The position numbers and the translations under genes were made by a program. Of a stretch of 64,000 nucleotides of DNA, positions 12,467 through 26,340 are shown piece after piece. Origin of the DNA: Otis tarda (taxonomy: Eukaryota; Chordata; Aves; Otidiformes; Otididae). How positions within the stretch are numbered: position 1 is the first letter of the stretch; each line of letters opens with the position of its first letter. The DNA lies in contig CM048554.1 of NCBI GenBank assembly GCA_026413225.1, positions 7,828,001 through 7,892,000 on the forward strand, given 5' to 3'. The notes under the pieces are model-generated. The model searched no databases and was not told the DNA's origin. It saw only the letters and a list, made by a program, of their open reading frames with translations.

Positions 12467-15400
12467 GTATGTAAATAAAAGAACAATTCTTTTCAGGAAT
12501 TACTGTCTTTCTGTATTTCAGATTAAAGCAATTCATTAGTATGGCATATACAGTTAAAAGCTTCTTTCAACCATCTGTAACTTTCAGAGATGTTAATTCC
12601 AAAGAATTGTGTCTCTCTATGCAATGGCATTATAAAATGTCCCTCCAACACTTCCAGCATTAGAATGTGTGTAGGCTACAGTCAAAGTGCAGCAGCTTGA
12701 AAAAGAAGTGTGATGTTTATTAGGTCTAATTGGGCGTAATTTTTAAAAGCTGTTTGACATCTAAGAAAGGATAAATGTTTCTACTTTTTTAACGTTCAAA
12801 CACGGCACACTGTCTTCACACCAATTATGCTGTTGTATCCTATGATGTGACCTTCTCTTTAGTTTTCAAGCTTCTCCTTTTTCTTAATTTCCATCCTAGA
12901 AATTAAGTAGATACTCTGCTTAAAGATTTTATAAAGTGTTGGATTTTTCTGCATTTGTACTATTATACTATGTGTTAAGTAAGGTACAGATGTTTTTGGA
13001 ATTAATGTGCCTTAACATTCTCCTTGAACGTGAAATTCAAATTGCATTCACAGAATGCAATCTATACAGAGTAATACTCGTGAAGAAAAATTTCAAGTGA
13101 CTATGAATTTTTCAAAGTGTGTATACAGTTGAGGTTCACTTATTATTCATTGTACAAATTATACTTACGTGCTGGATCACTAAGTGTTGGTTTTTATTGC
13201 AGAAAAGCATGGAATTTCCTTCTGTGTTATACGGAACCAGCATTTATTTGCTTTCTTGGGCAAGCAGGATCTTTCTTCATCAGATTTTCATATCTGATAC
13301 AATAAATTGTATTTTAATATCTACATAATAATGTTTCTGTTTAGATTTGTATCTCTTCAAATAGAATAAAGAATAAGGATGTGATTGTAGCATGTTTTAC
13401 ATATGCCATGAATACTTTAAGGAAGGAAGAAAGAATGATAGTTAAAAAAAAAAAACCAACAAAGTGGTAAGGCAAAATTTTGTAGTTAAATTTAAATTGT
13501 TGAATCTGGGTATTAAGCCTCTGGCTTGTCTCAGTCCCCCAAATAAATATTTTAATTCTCTCTCACAACTAGTGACTTTTAAGAAATACTCATGCACTCT
13601 CACATTTTGGCATAACAAGCTCCACCAGTCCTTCAGGAATAATGATTTTCTGAATGGTGTTTTCTCAATTGCCTTCTTCACTGATTGCTTTCTCTTTTGA
13701 GTGGGCAGGTGAAATTGAACTGAGGATGCAGAAGTGACTGAACACTGTTGGTGGCTATCGTTGCAGCAGGGAGGGATTTTAAGGAAACAGATGGCTATCT
13801 GCCAGCAGTGGAAGAAAAGCCATTCATCTGAGGGCATAAAGAGCACCTCCCAACTTCGTTTGCAGCTGAGTGTAAATGAGGGGCAGAGCTCTCTTGTGCA
13901 ATGGGTGGGAAGAGTCAAACAGCCAGTGACTGGGAAGCAGAAATTCAGAAAACATATGCTGGGTAGGTAGAGAAACCTGGATGAAGTCCCTGGTTTGTAT
14001 GTATTAGAATAAGAAGGCAGTTTGAAGAAAAGAGAGGGAAAGACAGACAACTAAATGCAGGAGCAAAGAGGTATTCATCCTATACACTTAATTAAAATTT
14101 CAGTGGTAGAGTTCAGATGGAAACCTAGGAAATTGGTGGAGGAAAGGAGACTACAGAGATATCTCTTTGTTATCCACTAAAGTATTTGATCAAAAGGCAT
14201 CATCGTTGGAAGATGTAACATTTTCAGAGAAGAATGGGAAGAGGAAATAATGTAAGAGAAAGGAAGCAGCAATGGATGCAGAAATACCAAAAGGAAAGGC
14301 ATCCCTAGAGTACTAATGTTGATGAAAATGGCACGTTAGGTAGTGGAGCCTATGGAAGAATATAAAGTTCTGCTAGTGAATAGAAAAACTTATTTTTCTG
14401 CTTTAAATGAGCACAGCAATTTTCCTTATAAGCCTCTTCTTTAAAACCGAAAACAATGAAAGATTGAAAAAGTTACAGCCCACTCAGAGAGTAGCAGAAA
14501 ATGGTTAATTTTGGAGTATATCCAAAAAATAATGCCATCAGTTTGGGTACATAATGATATGGTAGTGGCTGAGAGGAATCAGTTAAGGTCCGAAGGACGA
14601 GGGGAAGGGGAGAGGTGGAGAGGATCAAGGGGAAAGGAAGAGATCACAAAACTTTTTGGATGGAAAGTACCCACGTTTCATAGGGCTACCTGCAGTTTTA
14701 GATTTGTCAGTCATGACACTGAGCATCTTCAACAAACACTAGATGAAAACCTTAACTGTTTTCGAAGAATAAAAACATAGAAGCATGAATCTGTCAAATT
14801 GTACCATCCGGTACACTAAAATAAATATCAAATACCCAAAGAGACTGAAGAAACATTTAGTGAAATACAGCACCACCTAACAAAAAAGTAGACCCAGCAG
14901 ATGAGCACACCGGACAGCGTAACTTGCATGCCCAAACACATGATCTCAGAAATACCAGTTAAAAATTGCATGGTTATGAATTGGAGAAAAACTTCAAATC
15001 CTCTGTCTTCAGTTTGAAGACATAATGCAGAAAGGATGTTCAATTCTTTTTTCTTTAAAGGATAGAAATCTTTTGTTCCCCATGACAGAAATGTCAGCTT
15101 TGTAATAATAAACCACTAACAAACAAATGGGAATTGCCGTGGATTCCAGGGGACCATGAGAAATATTGTCTGTGTAGTATTTGCTGAAGCAGATATTAAG
15201 TGATCCACTTATACTGCTGGTTTCCAGGTGATGTTTTAATGCTAGCCTGTGACAGCTGCATACTTTAAAAAAACAATAAAATAAAAGCAGCCTTAGTAAT
15301 GAATGAAAAAAAATATGGAAGTGACTCATTTAGACCATGCAAGTACGAAGAACATCTTGGTTAACAGGAACACTAAATAAAGTGGCACCAGTGGGAGTTC

Positions 15401-18400
15401 AGAAAATATAGAAAGAATGTTCTTATTGGGTAGCTTGTGGACTAAAGCACAATATTTAATAATGCCTTTTCCAAACATAGAAACTTAATGAGAAAAACTT
15501 GTATGAAAATCTAGAAGATGTTGTGTTAGGAACATGTGTGTTTTCACACCCTATTCTCTTGTTAGATGGATGGCTTTCAGTTATTTTCGTGTCACAGAAA
15601 TGCCAAATCAGGTATAAATATCAAGTATTTTCCCATTAAAGAAGTCTAGTTGCCAAGAGGCAACTAGAAAAGGAATGAGAAAGGCCTTAAATAGCTGTTT
15701 GATATTCATTTATGCAGTGCTGAAAACCCGTATAGGAAGTCTAGGAAGAAATTATTTAGAGTCCCATAAAAATAAGTAAGATTTGTTATTACAAGAAAAT
15801 TGCTCTTATATAATACTCATTCCACACTCCATTTGATACAATTTCAGTACTGTTCTATCTTAGTTTCATTATTTCATGGTTAAGAGAGTTCTCAAACTAA
15901 GCACAGAAAAAGTTGGGTGTGTCCGTACTTTTCCGCAGGATCAGTAGACTTGAACTTATCAAATTCTTAGGCCATAATGGAAAGGGACTGTTAATTTTTT
16001 TTTTTATGTTTCTAGCAGTTAGAGAAGCATCTAATGTCTTCCATCAGATGGTTTTGCTGTAATAGATAGTATGTTTTATTTAACCAGCTAGCTTCTGGCC
16101 TGTAACAAGGCAGAACAAAGCTAAATCTCTTTTCATGTTTTCAAGTTCATGCACTGAGAGTGGATAGAGCCTGTCAGTGGGACAGGGCCAGTTCCCATCT
16201 CTGAATGATTAGCAGCTTCTCAGCTGGGACAGTCAGCAGAATGAAGGGCATCTGTGCCATCCCTTCTGAAGGCCACCAAGGTTTATTCAAGAGTCAAGGG
16301 TATGGAGCAGGACGGTTCCAGCAGGAGCCTCTGGTTTAGGGAAAGATGATGTAGCTTTTGTGGAGGACACTGCTGGGAAGGATTCTGGGGCAAGCGGATT
16401 GAAACTGAAGTCATCCCTGAGTCCTCTCTTTTGTTACTCAGTTTGGGTAGGGTGATGGTGCTGGTATGGTTGGTTTGTTTGGAGGTTTTTTGTTTTTTTA
16501 ATATAATAGAGATTTTTCTGGTTTCTTAGTAAATTCATATTACTCTTTCTCTGACCTTCATCTGAGAATAATACACGTGCTGTGGTTATAGCAGCAAGGA
16601 TGAGATTATATTTCCGTGAGGATCTCTGAGCCTTCTACCCATGGTCCAGAGATTTTTTTTAATTCTCATCTTAGTAGATGCATTTGTTTATAATGCTTTA
16701 AACATCAGGAGTTTTTGCTTTTATCTGGAAACTAATTTCAGACACTGAAACCAGTAGATGTGCTATTTCCCAACAGCACTGCAGGAGAGATTAAAAAGAA
16801 AACAAACCAGTACATTGCTGTGGGACCAAGGTGCTCTTACCTAACTAATCGGTATTCAACCATTAATTCTGTTCATTTCTAGAAAACAAAATCTCTTTCT
16901 TCAAGGTTGTACTTAAAAGGTATTCACATATCCAGATGGCTTACGGGCATTATCATGACTTGTGAGCTGAATTAGTCTTTATGTGGAGTTCCATTTTTCT
17001 TGTTTCCGTTATTTGCATCACTTATGGCAAGGGTGCACTGACAATGCGTTTCAGTTGAAGCCCTCCTTCATTTTCATTTGGCACAGCAGTGACAAGCAGT
17101 GCCTGAAAACATTAACAGTATTTCAGGAGTCTGGGAGGTGTTCACTGTTTTACATAGACTTTTCTCCCAAAATCAAGATTTCATCATTGGAACTTGGCAT
17201 TGCTGATAGGTTGTCGGGATGGAAAAAAAGAGTTCAACATGGACATGAGAAATAAATTTGAAAGTGCACGATGTTGCCTTAGAAGGTTTAGAAGCAGCCT
17301 TGCCTGGGTAGATTACATTCTGGATACCAGCTTTTTACATGTTATAGTAATAAATGCAGATACTCCATCTTTATCTCTATTACACGCGCTGACATCTGCC
17401 GTGAGTATTGTATTTGCTCTCTGAAATAGATTTTTATCCAACACCCTCAATGGTGCACAGCTACATTCTGAAATGAGTCTTTTCCTACATAACCCACATT
17501 TTATTAATGACTCCAGCAGAACTTCTTTCACGTCTACCAGTTCAGAAATTTAACATGTTCACCTGCAGTATATTGTAATTCAGATGACTGCAGGAAAATT
17601 GAAGCTCAACGTTTGCAGATAGACTCTATTTCACTGAATGTGATGGATGTGGATGTAGATTCTCTGTACACTGAATAGACTGCAGGTAAAAGCAAGTATT
17701 CTGTCTTGGGCTGAACGTGATGAATGTGAGACTTGAATGCCTGGATATTGAAAACACACGTTGCTTGAATGGACAGGTATACTGTATCCACGCTTCTGAT
17801 CTCTGCTGCATACCTATCCACACTAGTCATTTTCTTTGGTGCCTGCTGTGTGCCAGATTGGCAGCCTAGTAGAGGGGGAATTCAGTCTGAATCTAAAATG
17901 TGGGATTTCTAGGCTGCTAACTGAGACGACACGGGAAATATCAAGGAGCATCTGTTACCTATGCTCACCTATTTTAAAATAAAAAAAAGCAGGGGAAGTT
18001 TCATGCTTTCATTAGTTTGCTAGCCTTTGGTGTAAGAAATAAATACAGGATGTTTGTTGGTGTTCAGAACTCATTTTCTTGAAGGGACTGGTTGTTGGCA
18101 GCCGCCTCACAGCGATGCAGGATACCTGCTCTGCTTTTCCCATTTCGTTGCTGGCCGTGTTGAAGGTGAGTGGACCATTATTGATTGGTCGTGGCCCAGG
18201 AGCTGCTCCAAGTTTCTCACAACTCGACAGTCTGCAGTTTTCCTTGGAAAACACCAGTATAATCTCTCTCTTGTAGCAAGAGGAGGCTCAATAACATGAA
18301 GCTGTGTGATCTGGTGGACTGAACAAAGAACTACTTTTGTCTCTGGCGTGGGCTTCTTTTTGCAGCATTTTCAGAGTCGCACAAGCCAGGCCTTTCACGC

Positions 18401-20000
18401 TGTACAGCCAGAGTCGAGAGACGCTGGGCGCTTGCAATTTCCACTGGAAACAATGAAAGCGTAGCAACTCTGAGAAAAGCATGCTGGTTTTAATTTCGGA
18501 AAGTAAATAGAGATTATGGGCCTATTTGGGAATAGAAGACTGATCTAGAATCAATATCCGTAGCCTTTGAGAAGGGGCTTTAATTACTGTTAAAATCCAG
18601 GATGGAGCAGAAAGACTAGTACTACAAGGATGTGTAAGCAGGGAATGGCAGGCTTTGAAGAGCTGTTAAATTTGTCAAGAATTATACTATATATTCATCT
18701 CCCCAGCCATCCTGAGGGCTTTCACACTGCCCATTTGCAATCTTTTGCCAGCCAGGTGTCACGTGTCATGACTCTTTAAAGGCAAAAATTGCCCAAAGAG
18801 AAGACTAGCATTAGCATGGAATTTGAAGAAAAAGAAAAAAGTAAAATATAATTGATTCAGAAGAGAAAAAAGAGTTGCAGAAGCTTAGCTGCTCTGAAAC
18901 ACAATCTCGCTTTTATTACATGGAGTATATTGCAATTCCCACTGACACACCTCTGTTTCTTTTCTGACTTGAGTTTTTGCAGATGCTTCTGATAAAATAC
19001 TAAAAAATTACTTTTAAGGCCCTCAGGGGGTGATGAGGGACTGTTGGGATTTACAATGTTGATTAATAGGGTATGAACTGTCAGATCTGAAAGGCAGCTC
19101 TCCAAAAGCGCCAGGAAGATCCTTCTGACACACAGAGCATGAATGCACCTGAGCTGCTCAAAATGTTCATTGTAATAATGGTGTCAGGCTCAGTGCACTG
19201 TGCAGTGCAGTCCTGGCTTTAACGTGGCCACGTTTTTCAAGTTGTTCTTGACAAAGTGCATGGTCACACATCCCCGCAGCACATAGTACTGACTTAACAA
19301 GCCTGCAACCTTGTCATTCTTCCTTCTGCCTTTAAAACAAAGGCCTGGTACGTGCATCTTTTTTGGTGTTCTACCACTTTTCACACAGCTTTTGGAAAGA
19401 ACTGTTTGGGTTTTCAGAGTGTCCCTTCATTTTAGGAACAGAATGTGCTTTTTGAATAGCACAATTCTGAATTTAAAATTATACCCCAGTGAAATAGGCT
19501 GAAAACATCAGCAGGTGTTTTGCAGAAAAACAGCAAAAGACAAAGTAGGGACTATGCCAGGCAAGTGTACAGGGATGAGAAGCGCCAAGAAAGATTTCTT
19601 TCTGTACTCTTCAGATTTATGTAAGCTGGTGTTAGTAGCCTCATTTGTACCGCGTATGTGGAAAAGGATAAAGTTCTGCTGACCTTTCCTTAATTATTTA
19701 TCCTATAATTTTTCAGTGCATAACCTCTGAAGCCTAAACAACGAGATAACATAGAGTGTTTTCCTATTGATCTCTTCACTAGAAGTCTGATGGTGTGGGA
19801 AATACCATAGTTGTGACACTCAATGTAAACTTCAGAGCTGCAGATTTAACAGGTCCTGCTGAGCTAAAAGGAGACTTTGGGGCCTGAAAAAACTGAAGAA
19901 TAAATATGCATACTTTTCCTTGATGGGCTGAAACAGGTATGTAAGTATGTTTGACTTAACATAAACACTGGGACTAACCTAAGTGTCTATCACTCACAAA
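12467..20000. other. Gene-free, transposon-poor sequence
   Basis: I see no CR1, LTR or RNA gene. The longest open frame, about 200 codons on the minus strand at 13442-14050, is low in complexity and matches no family I recognise. A perfect 10-bp inverted repeat lies at 15645-15668. At 18102-18165 a 64-nt segment has AG and GTGAGT borders but a poor pyrimidine tract. Confidence 0.55.
15645..15668. repeat. Perfect short hairpin, 10-bp stem and 4-nt loop
   Basis: TCTAGTTGCC, then AAGA, then GGCAACTAGA. The arms are exact reverse complements and pairing stops at the next base on each side. It is too short for a microRNA precursor and has no U-tract for a bacterial terminator. Confidence 0.9.
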
Positions 20001-20950
20001 AAAAAAAAAAAGAATCCCAAACCTAAAAAACCCACCCTCTCGCCCTTGCTCTCACCGTCAACTTTCTCTTCATACAGAGCAGACAAACAAATTCAGGAAA
20101 GAGAATTATCTTGGAAATGTAGCATGGATTCTTGCTGTGAGAAGTGAAGGATTTTTTTTTCCCCTTATAGAAAGAAGAAAGTAATATAAACATAGGAATA
20201 TTTTTGCTTTTTAAAACCAATCAATAAAAATGGATTTTGCATACAGCATATATTTGTTTTAGTGACTTTGTGTGTATACGGAGCCCATGTTATTAGTAAT
20301 AACTATGAAATAGAAAGAGATCTGGGGAACTGTATTTGGTAAAAATATTTCAGGAGAACTGTTTAAAGATTATACAATTAAATTTTCATAAATCTCATGG
20401 TGTTTTCTGAGGTACTTTACATTTCTAGTATAAAAGACATTTGAATTATTTGTTTTTAATTGTGTTTAACTAGTGCAACATGGAAAGAAGTTTGCTTAAG
20501 ACTTTGCAGAGCAAAACAAGAAACAGGAACAGTCCCTCTTTTCAATAAGAATTAGAATAACTACTGATTTGTCTGTAGAGATTTGCAGCTCTAAATGGCT
20601 GTCGTTATTAAGAAATATGTAACCCATTGTAAGTTGTTTTTCTCGATAAAGTTAGAAGTTGACAGTTCAGCATGTGAGATGTGAATTTTAAACAAGAGTG
20701 CACTGGAGGACAGGCAGAAGGTTTAGTGCGTGGAGAAGAGTTAGCACTTCTATCTGTTTGGAGATTGCACAGTTGAAGCAAAATAATTGGACATCTAAAT
20801 ATACTAGGAAATACAATTTTATCTTAAATGTAAATTTTATTAACCTTAAGGACATTCAGTATTTTTAGTAATTTACAGAGTTGTTTTTTTTTAAAGTCTT
20901 CAAATTGTGCTTAAAACTACTTAAAATACATTTTTAATGTACTCTTATTC

Positions 20951-20988
20951 AAACAAAAACAAAACAAAACAAAAAAAATTAAAAAAAA
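20951..20988. repeat. (CAAAA)n simple repeat
   Basis: About four CAAAA units grading into A8-TT-A8. Simple-sequence expansion. Confidence 0.8.
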
Positions 20989-21726
20989 TCCCCAAGCTGA
21001 AAATCTCTTACTTCTTATGGAAGGCTTATGGATCAGAAAAGAGAGAAGTAGAATCTCTTAAAATTTTAAAATTTGCAGTAATTCTTGAGCCATAGTAGCT
21101 AAATACAGTTCGCTTTCTCATTGCTTCTGAAACTTTCAAGCTGTTTTATGACAGCCATCACATTCTGTGCTTTATGCACATATGCAGTTTGATAAGAGGG
21201 AAAGTTACAAAGCTGGAGAAGATTAATTTTGCCTTGATTGACCTTGGACTCTTAATTGCTGGTTAGCGAAGAAACACTCCTTTGAAGTGTAAAAGCAGTC
21301 ACTGCATTTAAAGACTTGGACTGCACAAGTGGGAAAACAATCTCTTGGATATTTTTCATAGAAAAAGTTGATCTGTAAATGATAATCAAAGAGCAAGCTA
21401 TTCAAGAGTTTCTTCTCTTCTTGTTCTTTTAAATACTTTCTATTCTTATTCTGCATTCCTTATGCTGCGCTTTGGCATTTGGAGATGAATGCCATCTCAT
21501 ATGGTGACAATAAGGCCAATTCAGTGCCCTTCTGTAGGACATTAGGCTGTATGTCCTGCTACACGTAAGGGATTAATTAAATAGCTGTGAATAGCATACT
21601 TGAGACAGAAAGGTCACTGTCAGCACTTTGTGTGCTTATGCTAACCAGTTATGTTAGGAGAATAAAATGATGCATTAAGCGTAATTACACGTGAATTTGA
21701 GATTCTTCAAAGTAGAACCAGTTATT

Positions 21727-21740
21727 GTCAATTAATTGAC
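21727..21740. repeat. 14-bp perfect palindrome with TAATTA core
   Basis: GTCAATTAATTGAC equals its own reverse complement. The TAATTA core is a homeodomain-type motif, and two other TAATTA-like sites lie within 170 bp upstream. Binding is inference only. Confidence 0.5.
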
Positions 21741-24700
21741 TTGGTGATGTTTTCTGTAAATGATTCGCTTCAGACTTTGTTAATGACAGAGTATTTCCAT
21801 GTTTTTTGCAAGGTATGTGTTTTCTTAGCACCCTGATTCAGAGTCTTCTTGTCAGGTGGCCAACCTTTGGTTGCATAATTGTGTTTATAACTATTTTATA
21901 TCTGTCTGTATTATCAACCTGTGTCTATTCTAAAAAAGAAAATTTGGAAAAACACTAGGTCTGAAATTCCTTTTGGAAGAAGGTTTTAGCTCAGTTGCTA
22001 CCATTTGTAATGTAAAGGTGAGCAGAAGACAGAGGCAAAGAAAAGGGAGATGGGTAAAAGCTACTATTCCTAGGCGCTGATGAGGAGGTCAACCCCTGCA
22101 TATATGTCTGTGTCTTGGCCCTATTGATCATGCAGTGATGTTCTCTTCCTTCTTTATTGTCTTGTACAGCACTCGGGGCAAGGGGAGCAGATTTGGGGCA
22201 CAAGTGAGATCTTGCACAATTTGTTTCCCTGTCCTGGTCTGAGTTTACTGCAAATGCCAGTGAATCTCTCCTGCCTGCTCTGCCCCACTGCTGCCACCTC
22301 TCTTGGGGCATGTTACCTGCTTACTAGCCTTGGCTCAAGAGAATAAATTCAGAGGGTGTCCACCGAGAAGGGAAAGATCAACTTCTTTGTGGTCCCATGT
22401 GCACCAGGCTGCTTCTGCTTGTGTCCTTTCATGTGCCCTGTGATGCCTGTGTGAAGGTGCAGTTACCAGCATAGGTTATCCTGTACATCTTTATTGGCAG
22501 ATGGGCTGCAAATTGCAACCCCTCTTGGACACCAGCTCTGTGTTACAAACTGGGTGCTTTCTTTTTGATTATGACTGATATAAATCGAATACCACTGTTC
22601 TGGGCGCTGTAAGAATGGATAATAAATGGCAGTCTTTGTCAGAAAGAGTTACCAGTCCAGATTGTTTTGTGGGTAAGTGATGAGGCAATAGACTGCTAAT
22701 GCACAAATTGTTCAGGCACATGGGAAATATTTAAGTACTACTGTCATGGTGTTTTCTATACTCAATTTACTGGTATTATTATGTCATACTGGTGAGTTCA
22801 TCACCGGGCCCTCGCAGATTGTTCTGTATTTATAATAACTAATACAGTTTAGTTTGTGTGCTTTTCTTTGAAATGATTTCATATTTATAGTGTATTCTTT
22901 TGGTTTTGTTTTTCGAAAAAAAAGAAACGAAGAGAACAGACTGTCCTGACTGTTGTTTGGGAAGCTTGTTTGCCTCACTTTTTCATAGGTGCAGATGAAG
23001 ATATTTATTCCGTGTATTCAGCTGGCTCACAATGACAGGTTATCACTTCAGTACTGTAGGGTAGGACTTTAATTGTATTCATTACATTTGGCGGAGGATT
23101 GGCTAGGGTAGCCTCTAAGGATTAAGACTGTTTATCTGGGTATGAAAGAATCATTTGGTAATCTGCCAGAGCACTTTTGTTGTAAGGGGAGGCTTTCCTG
23201 TCAGGCTGAAGAACCACTCAGATAAACAGGCTCTCTGTGCAGCAAGCTTTGGTGCATGAAGTCATTTGCTTAGGACACCTGTATCTCAAAACACTTGGGT
23301 TACCTGGTCTGCATCAGATAGTTGTGCTGACGTAGTAAACATTTGTACTTCAGTCCTTGAGGTCGTGTTAACATTCTTTCTTATCATACTGCAAATACAT
23401 CACCAGAGGTTGTTTTGGACTTTCTTTTCATGGTTTTCTTCTTCAGTTGATAAATGAGTCTCTTGACAAGAACAGCTCATTCAGTGCATAGTAACTGGTA
23501 GCTCTTATTGGTTGTAGAACAGGAGCCACATGCGTAGAGCTGTTCTTCATGTTTTGGAACTTCATGGGTTACCCAAAAGCATAATTTCAATAAAAATAAA
23601 TCCATAATGCATGCAGGAAGTGCCACAAAAGATGCATTCATCTCTTTTTGTGCAAGGGAAAGCAAAGAACTAAAACCAATCTACTGAAGCAAGGAAAAAA
23701 TAAATAAAACAACAAATTTATGTGCATACTTAAATAATAACTAAATAATTAAGACAATGGCCATTATTTAGTAGTTTGTTTTGGTTTAATGTCTGTTTTG
23801 TTCTCAGTACAAAAGAGGAAATTATGTGCTCTACTCATGCAAAGGGAGATGATTTTGATAGTTTTAAAACTTTAAATGTCTTTTTAGCAGAGGAAGACAG
23901 CATTTGATATTAAACAGTGATGAACTTCACTTATTAAATCAGAATTTGTTTTATTGAATACTGCTGATAGACACGTAACTTAAACCTTTATATGTAGAAA
24001 CTTGCTCTTATAGGAAGGTTCTACAACAGTGCAGTCAGGCTCTTGCATTGCCAGCAGAAGGCTTACTGGAAAAATATTATTTCCTTTATGAGTTTATGGT
24101 GTGTCTTTGATGCACCATGTAAAATTAACTTCTATCTCTAGACAAGATCTAAAACGTTTCCAACAGTTCACTTAAAAGGGTGGGGAAGAAGAACACTGTG
24201 TTAACTAAGAAGATGACATATTGCCTGAGGCAGTCTGCTTTTCTCTTGGCTCTAGGAGGAATTTGCTGTCTCCTCAAGGTCTAATTCTTTATAATTATTT
24301 TTTTTTCTTTTTAAACAATATGTAGCTGTGGTCTTCTCACGTATTTGAGTGCCAGTTGCCTAAATAAAACAAAAAAGAATAAAAATAATCCATTTTTCTG
24401 GATAAGGTGAATAATCTGCTAGCCTGCTTCATCTTCTGTTTAAGTACAGTGTTTGATCTGCCTAGCTGTGGGGAGCATTCTGATCCTGAAACGAGTGGAA
24501 TCCATAAGAGAAAATTGATCCGCTTTTGAAACACAGGAAGTGATATGCCTCGCAAGTGCTTTTCATTGAGAAAATGATAATCGCATAAAGTTTCAGTAGC
24601 ACTCGAGTGGTTAAGCTATCGTGTGTCCGACAGAAATCCTAACAGCTGCCTGCTCCAAACAAAGGGATCCTTCCCAGGGTTTGTTTAGGGTCATGTTATA

Positions 24701-26325
24701 CCACAGGTCTCACAAGTGTGTTTATGGACAATGGGATGTCATCTCCTTCATGACTCTTTAAGAACAGGGAATGACAACAAATCCTAATCTGTTAGCGGAG
24801 AAGTTTTTCACTTTAAAAGCAACCAAGTTTTGAATATAGTGTGACTTCATGTGCAGTATGCTTCTCTATTTAAAAGGCAGTCCCAAGGACTTTCAGAGTA
24901 CGCAGTTAATCAAAGCCCTGATACTATTTTGAAAATCATCATGGGAATGTCTACAAATAATAACTATTTCTGTGCAAATTAAAATATAAATGAACTTGTA
25001 CATAAACACTGTTGTCAACTTTAATATTGAAAATGCTACTGAGCTTTAATGTGTTTTTCTCTCCACTTAGATATTCTGCCCTGATTCATTCTCAGGCATA
25101 ATACTGGGCCTCAGCATCTGTTTTGTCCTCATGTAGAAACTGATCCAAAGCCCACAGCAGTCTTCCTTACAGAGTTGTGAAATTTGGATGCGATATCCAT
25201 CTTCTTTTGCTGTTTTTAATGAGGTTTATTGAGGATGAAATTCACTTCCTTGCATGCAACAGAAAACATTTTAATTAGGAATTCTCTGTTGTTTTTCTTA
25301 GCTTTGTCTTCCATGGTATCTTCCTATTCCCATGAGGTGAGCCCAAGGTTGGAAGAGTGTGGGAATAGGTACATGTGCCACATCTTGATGCCTGCAAAGG
25401 TTACGTAGGTGGAATAGATGTATGAGGCAGGCCAGGAAAGCTGGACGTATCTATGATCACAAATTCTACATATCAGTTATGTATGGAAAAAAATAAAATC
25501 ATCTAGCGATGGTGTGGCAAAAGCTGGAAAAGAGTAAGAAGATGGGGATGTATAAGGGAAAAAGAGAATCAGAATAGGAGTATCTGTATTTTGTCTTCAA
25601 TGTGCTTCTGTAGCCCTTAAATCTGACGCTTGAAAGGTCTCCCTTGTTTTTCAAGTGGTGGAATGAGCCATATCTACATCTCTGCTACACTCTTCTACTT
25701 GCAGCCTGCTCTGGCTGCTTTGGTACTTCTTCTGTGGTAGTATGTTTGTCTAATAAGTTTGTGTAGCTTTGTTTTAAAATAGCGGGTTATTATTTTAATA
25801 ATTGTTATAGAAGCCAAAATGTTACAGACTTCTCTAAAATTTGGAATAGATTTTTTTTTTTTTTACATTCCAAATCACAGGAATGCCCGCTTTTGGGGTC
25901 ATGAAATCCTGCGTGCTCCTAGCAGTTCTTAATTCCTGTGCGAAATACGCAAGATTACAGTTGCACCTAACTTCTTGTCCTCAGTCACAGTCTTAGTGTC
26001 ATGAGTTCGATTTGTAGGGAAGGTGGTAGCAGAGATGTGGCATACCTTAAGTCAGTGTTCAGCTCCAAATGATGAAAAATATTACTGGCCTTGGAAATTA
26101 TTTCTTTTTGCAGTGATGCCGTTCATCATGGTTTAATTCGCTGTGTGAAAGGTTTCTCATTCAGTCCTTTGCAAAACAGTAATAAGAATGCATGAAATCA
26201 GTGAAAATAATTACTTGTATCACCTCATTAAGATTTTGTATTAATTTGACTAGTTATAAGTGCTTGTTTTTCACAAGGGCATTGTTTTTAACTTTGAAAC
26301 AAGTTCTGCAGATATTTAACCACGC

Positions 26326-26340
26326 TTTTTTTTTTTTTTT
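26326..26340. repeat. Poly-T tract (15)
   Basis: Uninterrupted run of 15 T. Read on the minus strand it could be a retroposon A-tail, but I see no element attached. Confidence 0.8.

Noticed and set aside
13442-14050. Minus-strand open frame of about 200 codons
   Set aside because: It lies in low-complexity AT-rich DNA, starts and stops at random, has no domain, signal or splice context I recognise, and probably arises by chance.
18102-18165. 64-nt plus-strand segment bordered by AG and GTGAGT
   Set aside because: It has a poor pyrimidine tract, no recognisable peptide and no partner exons.
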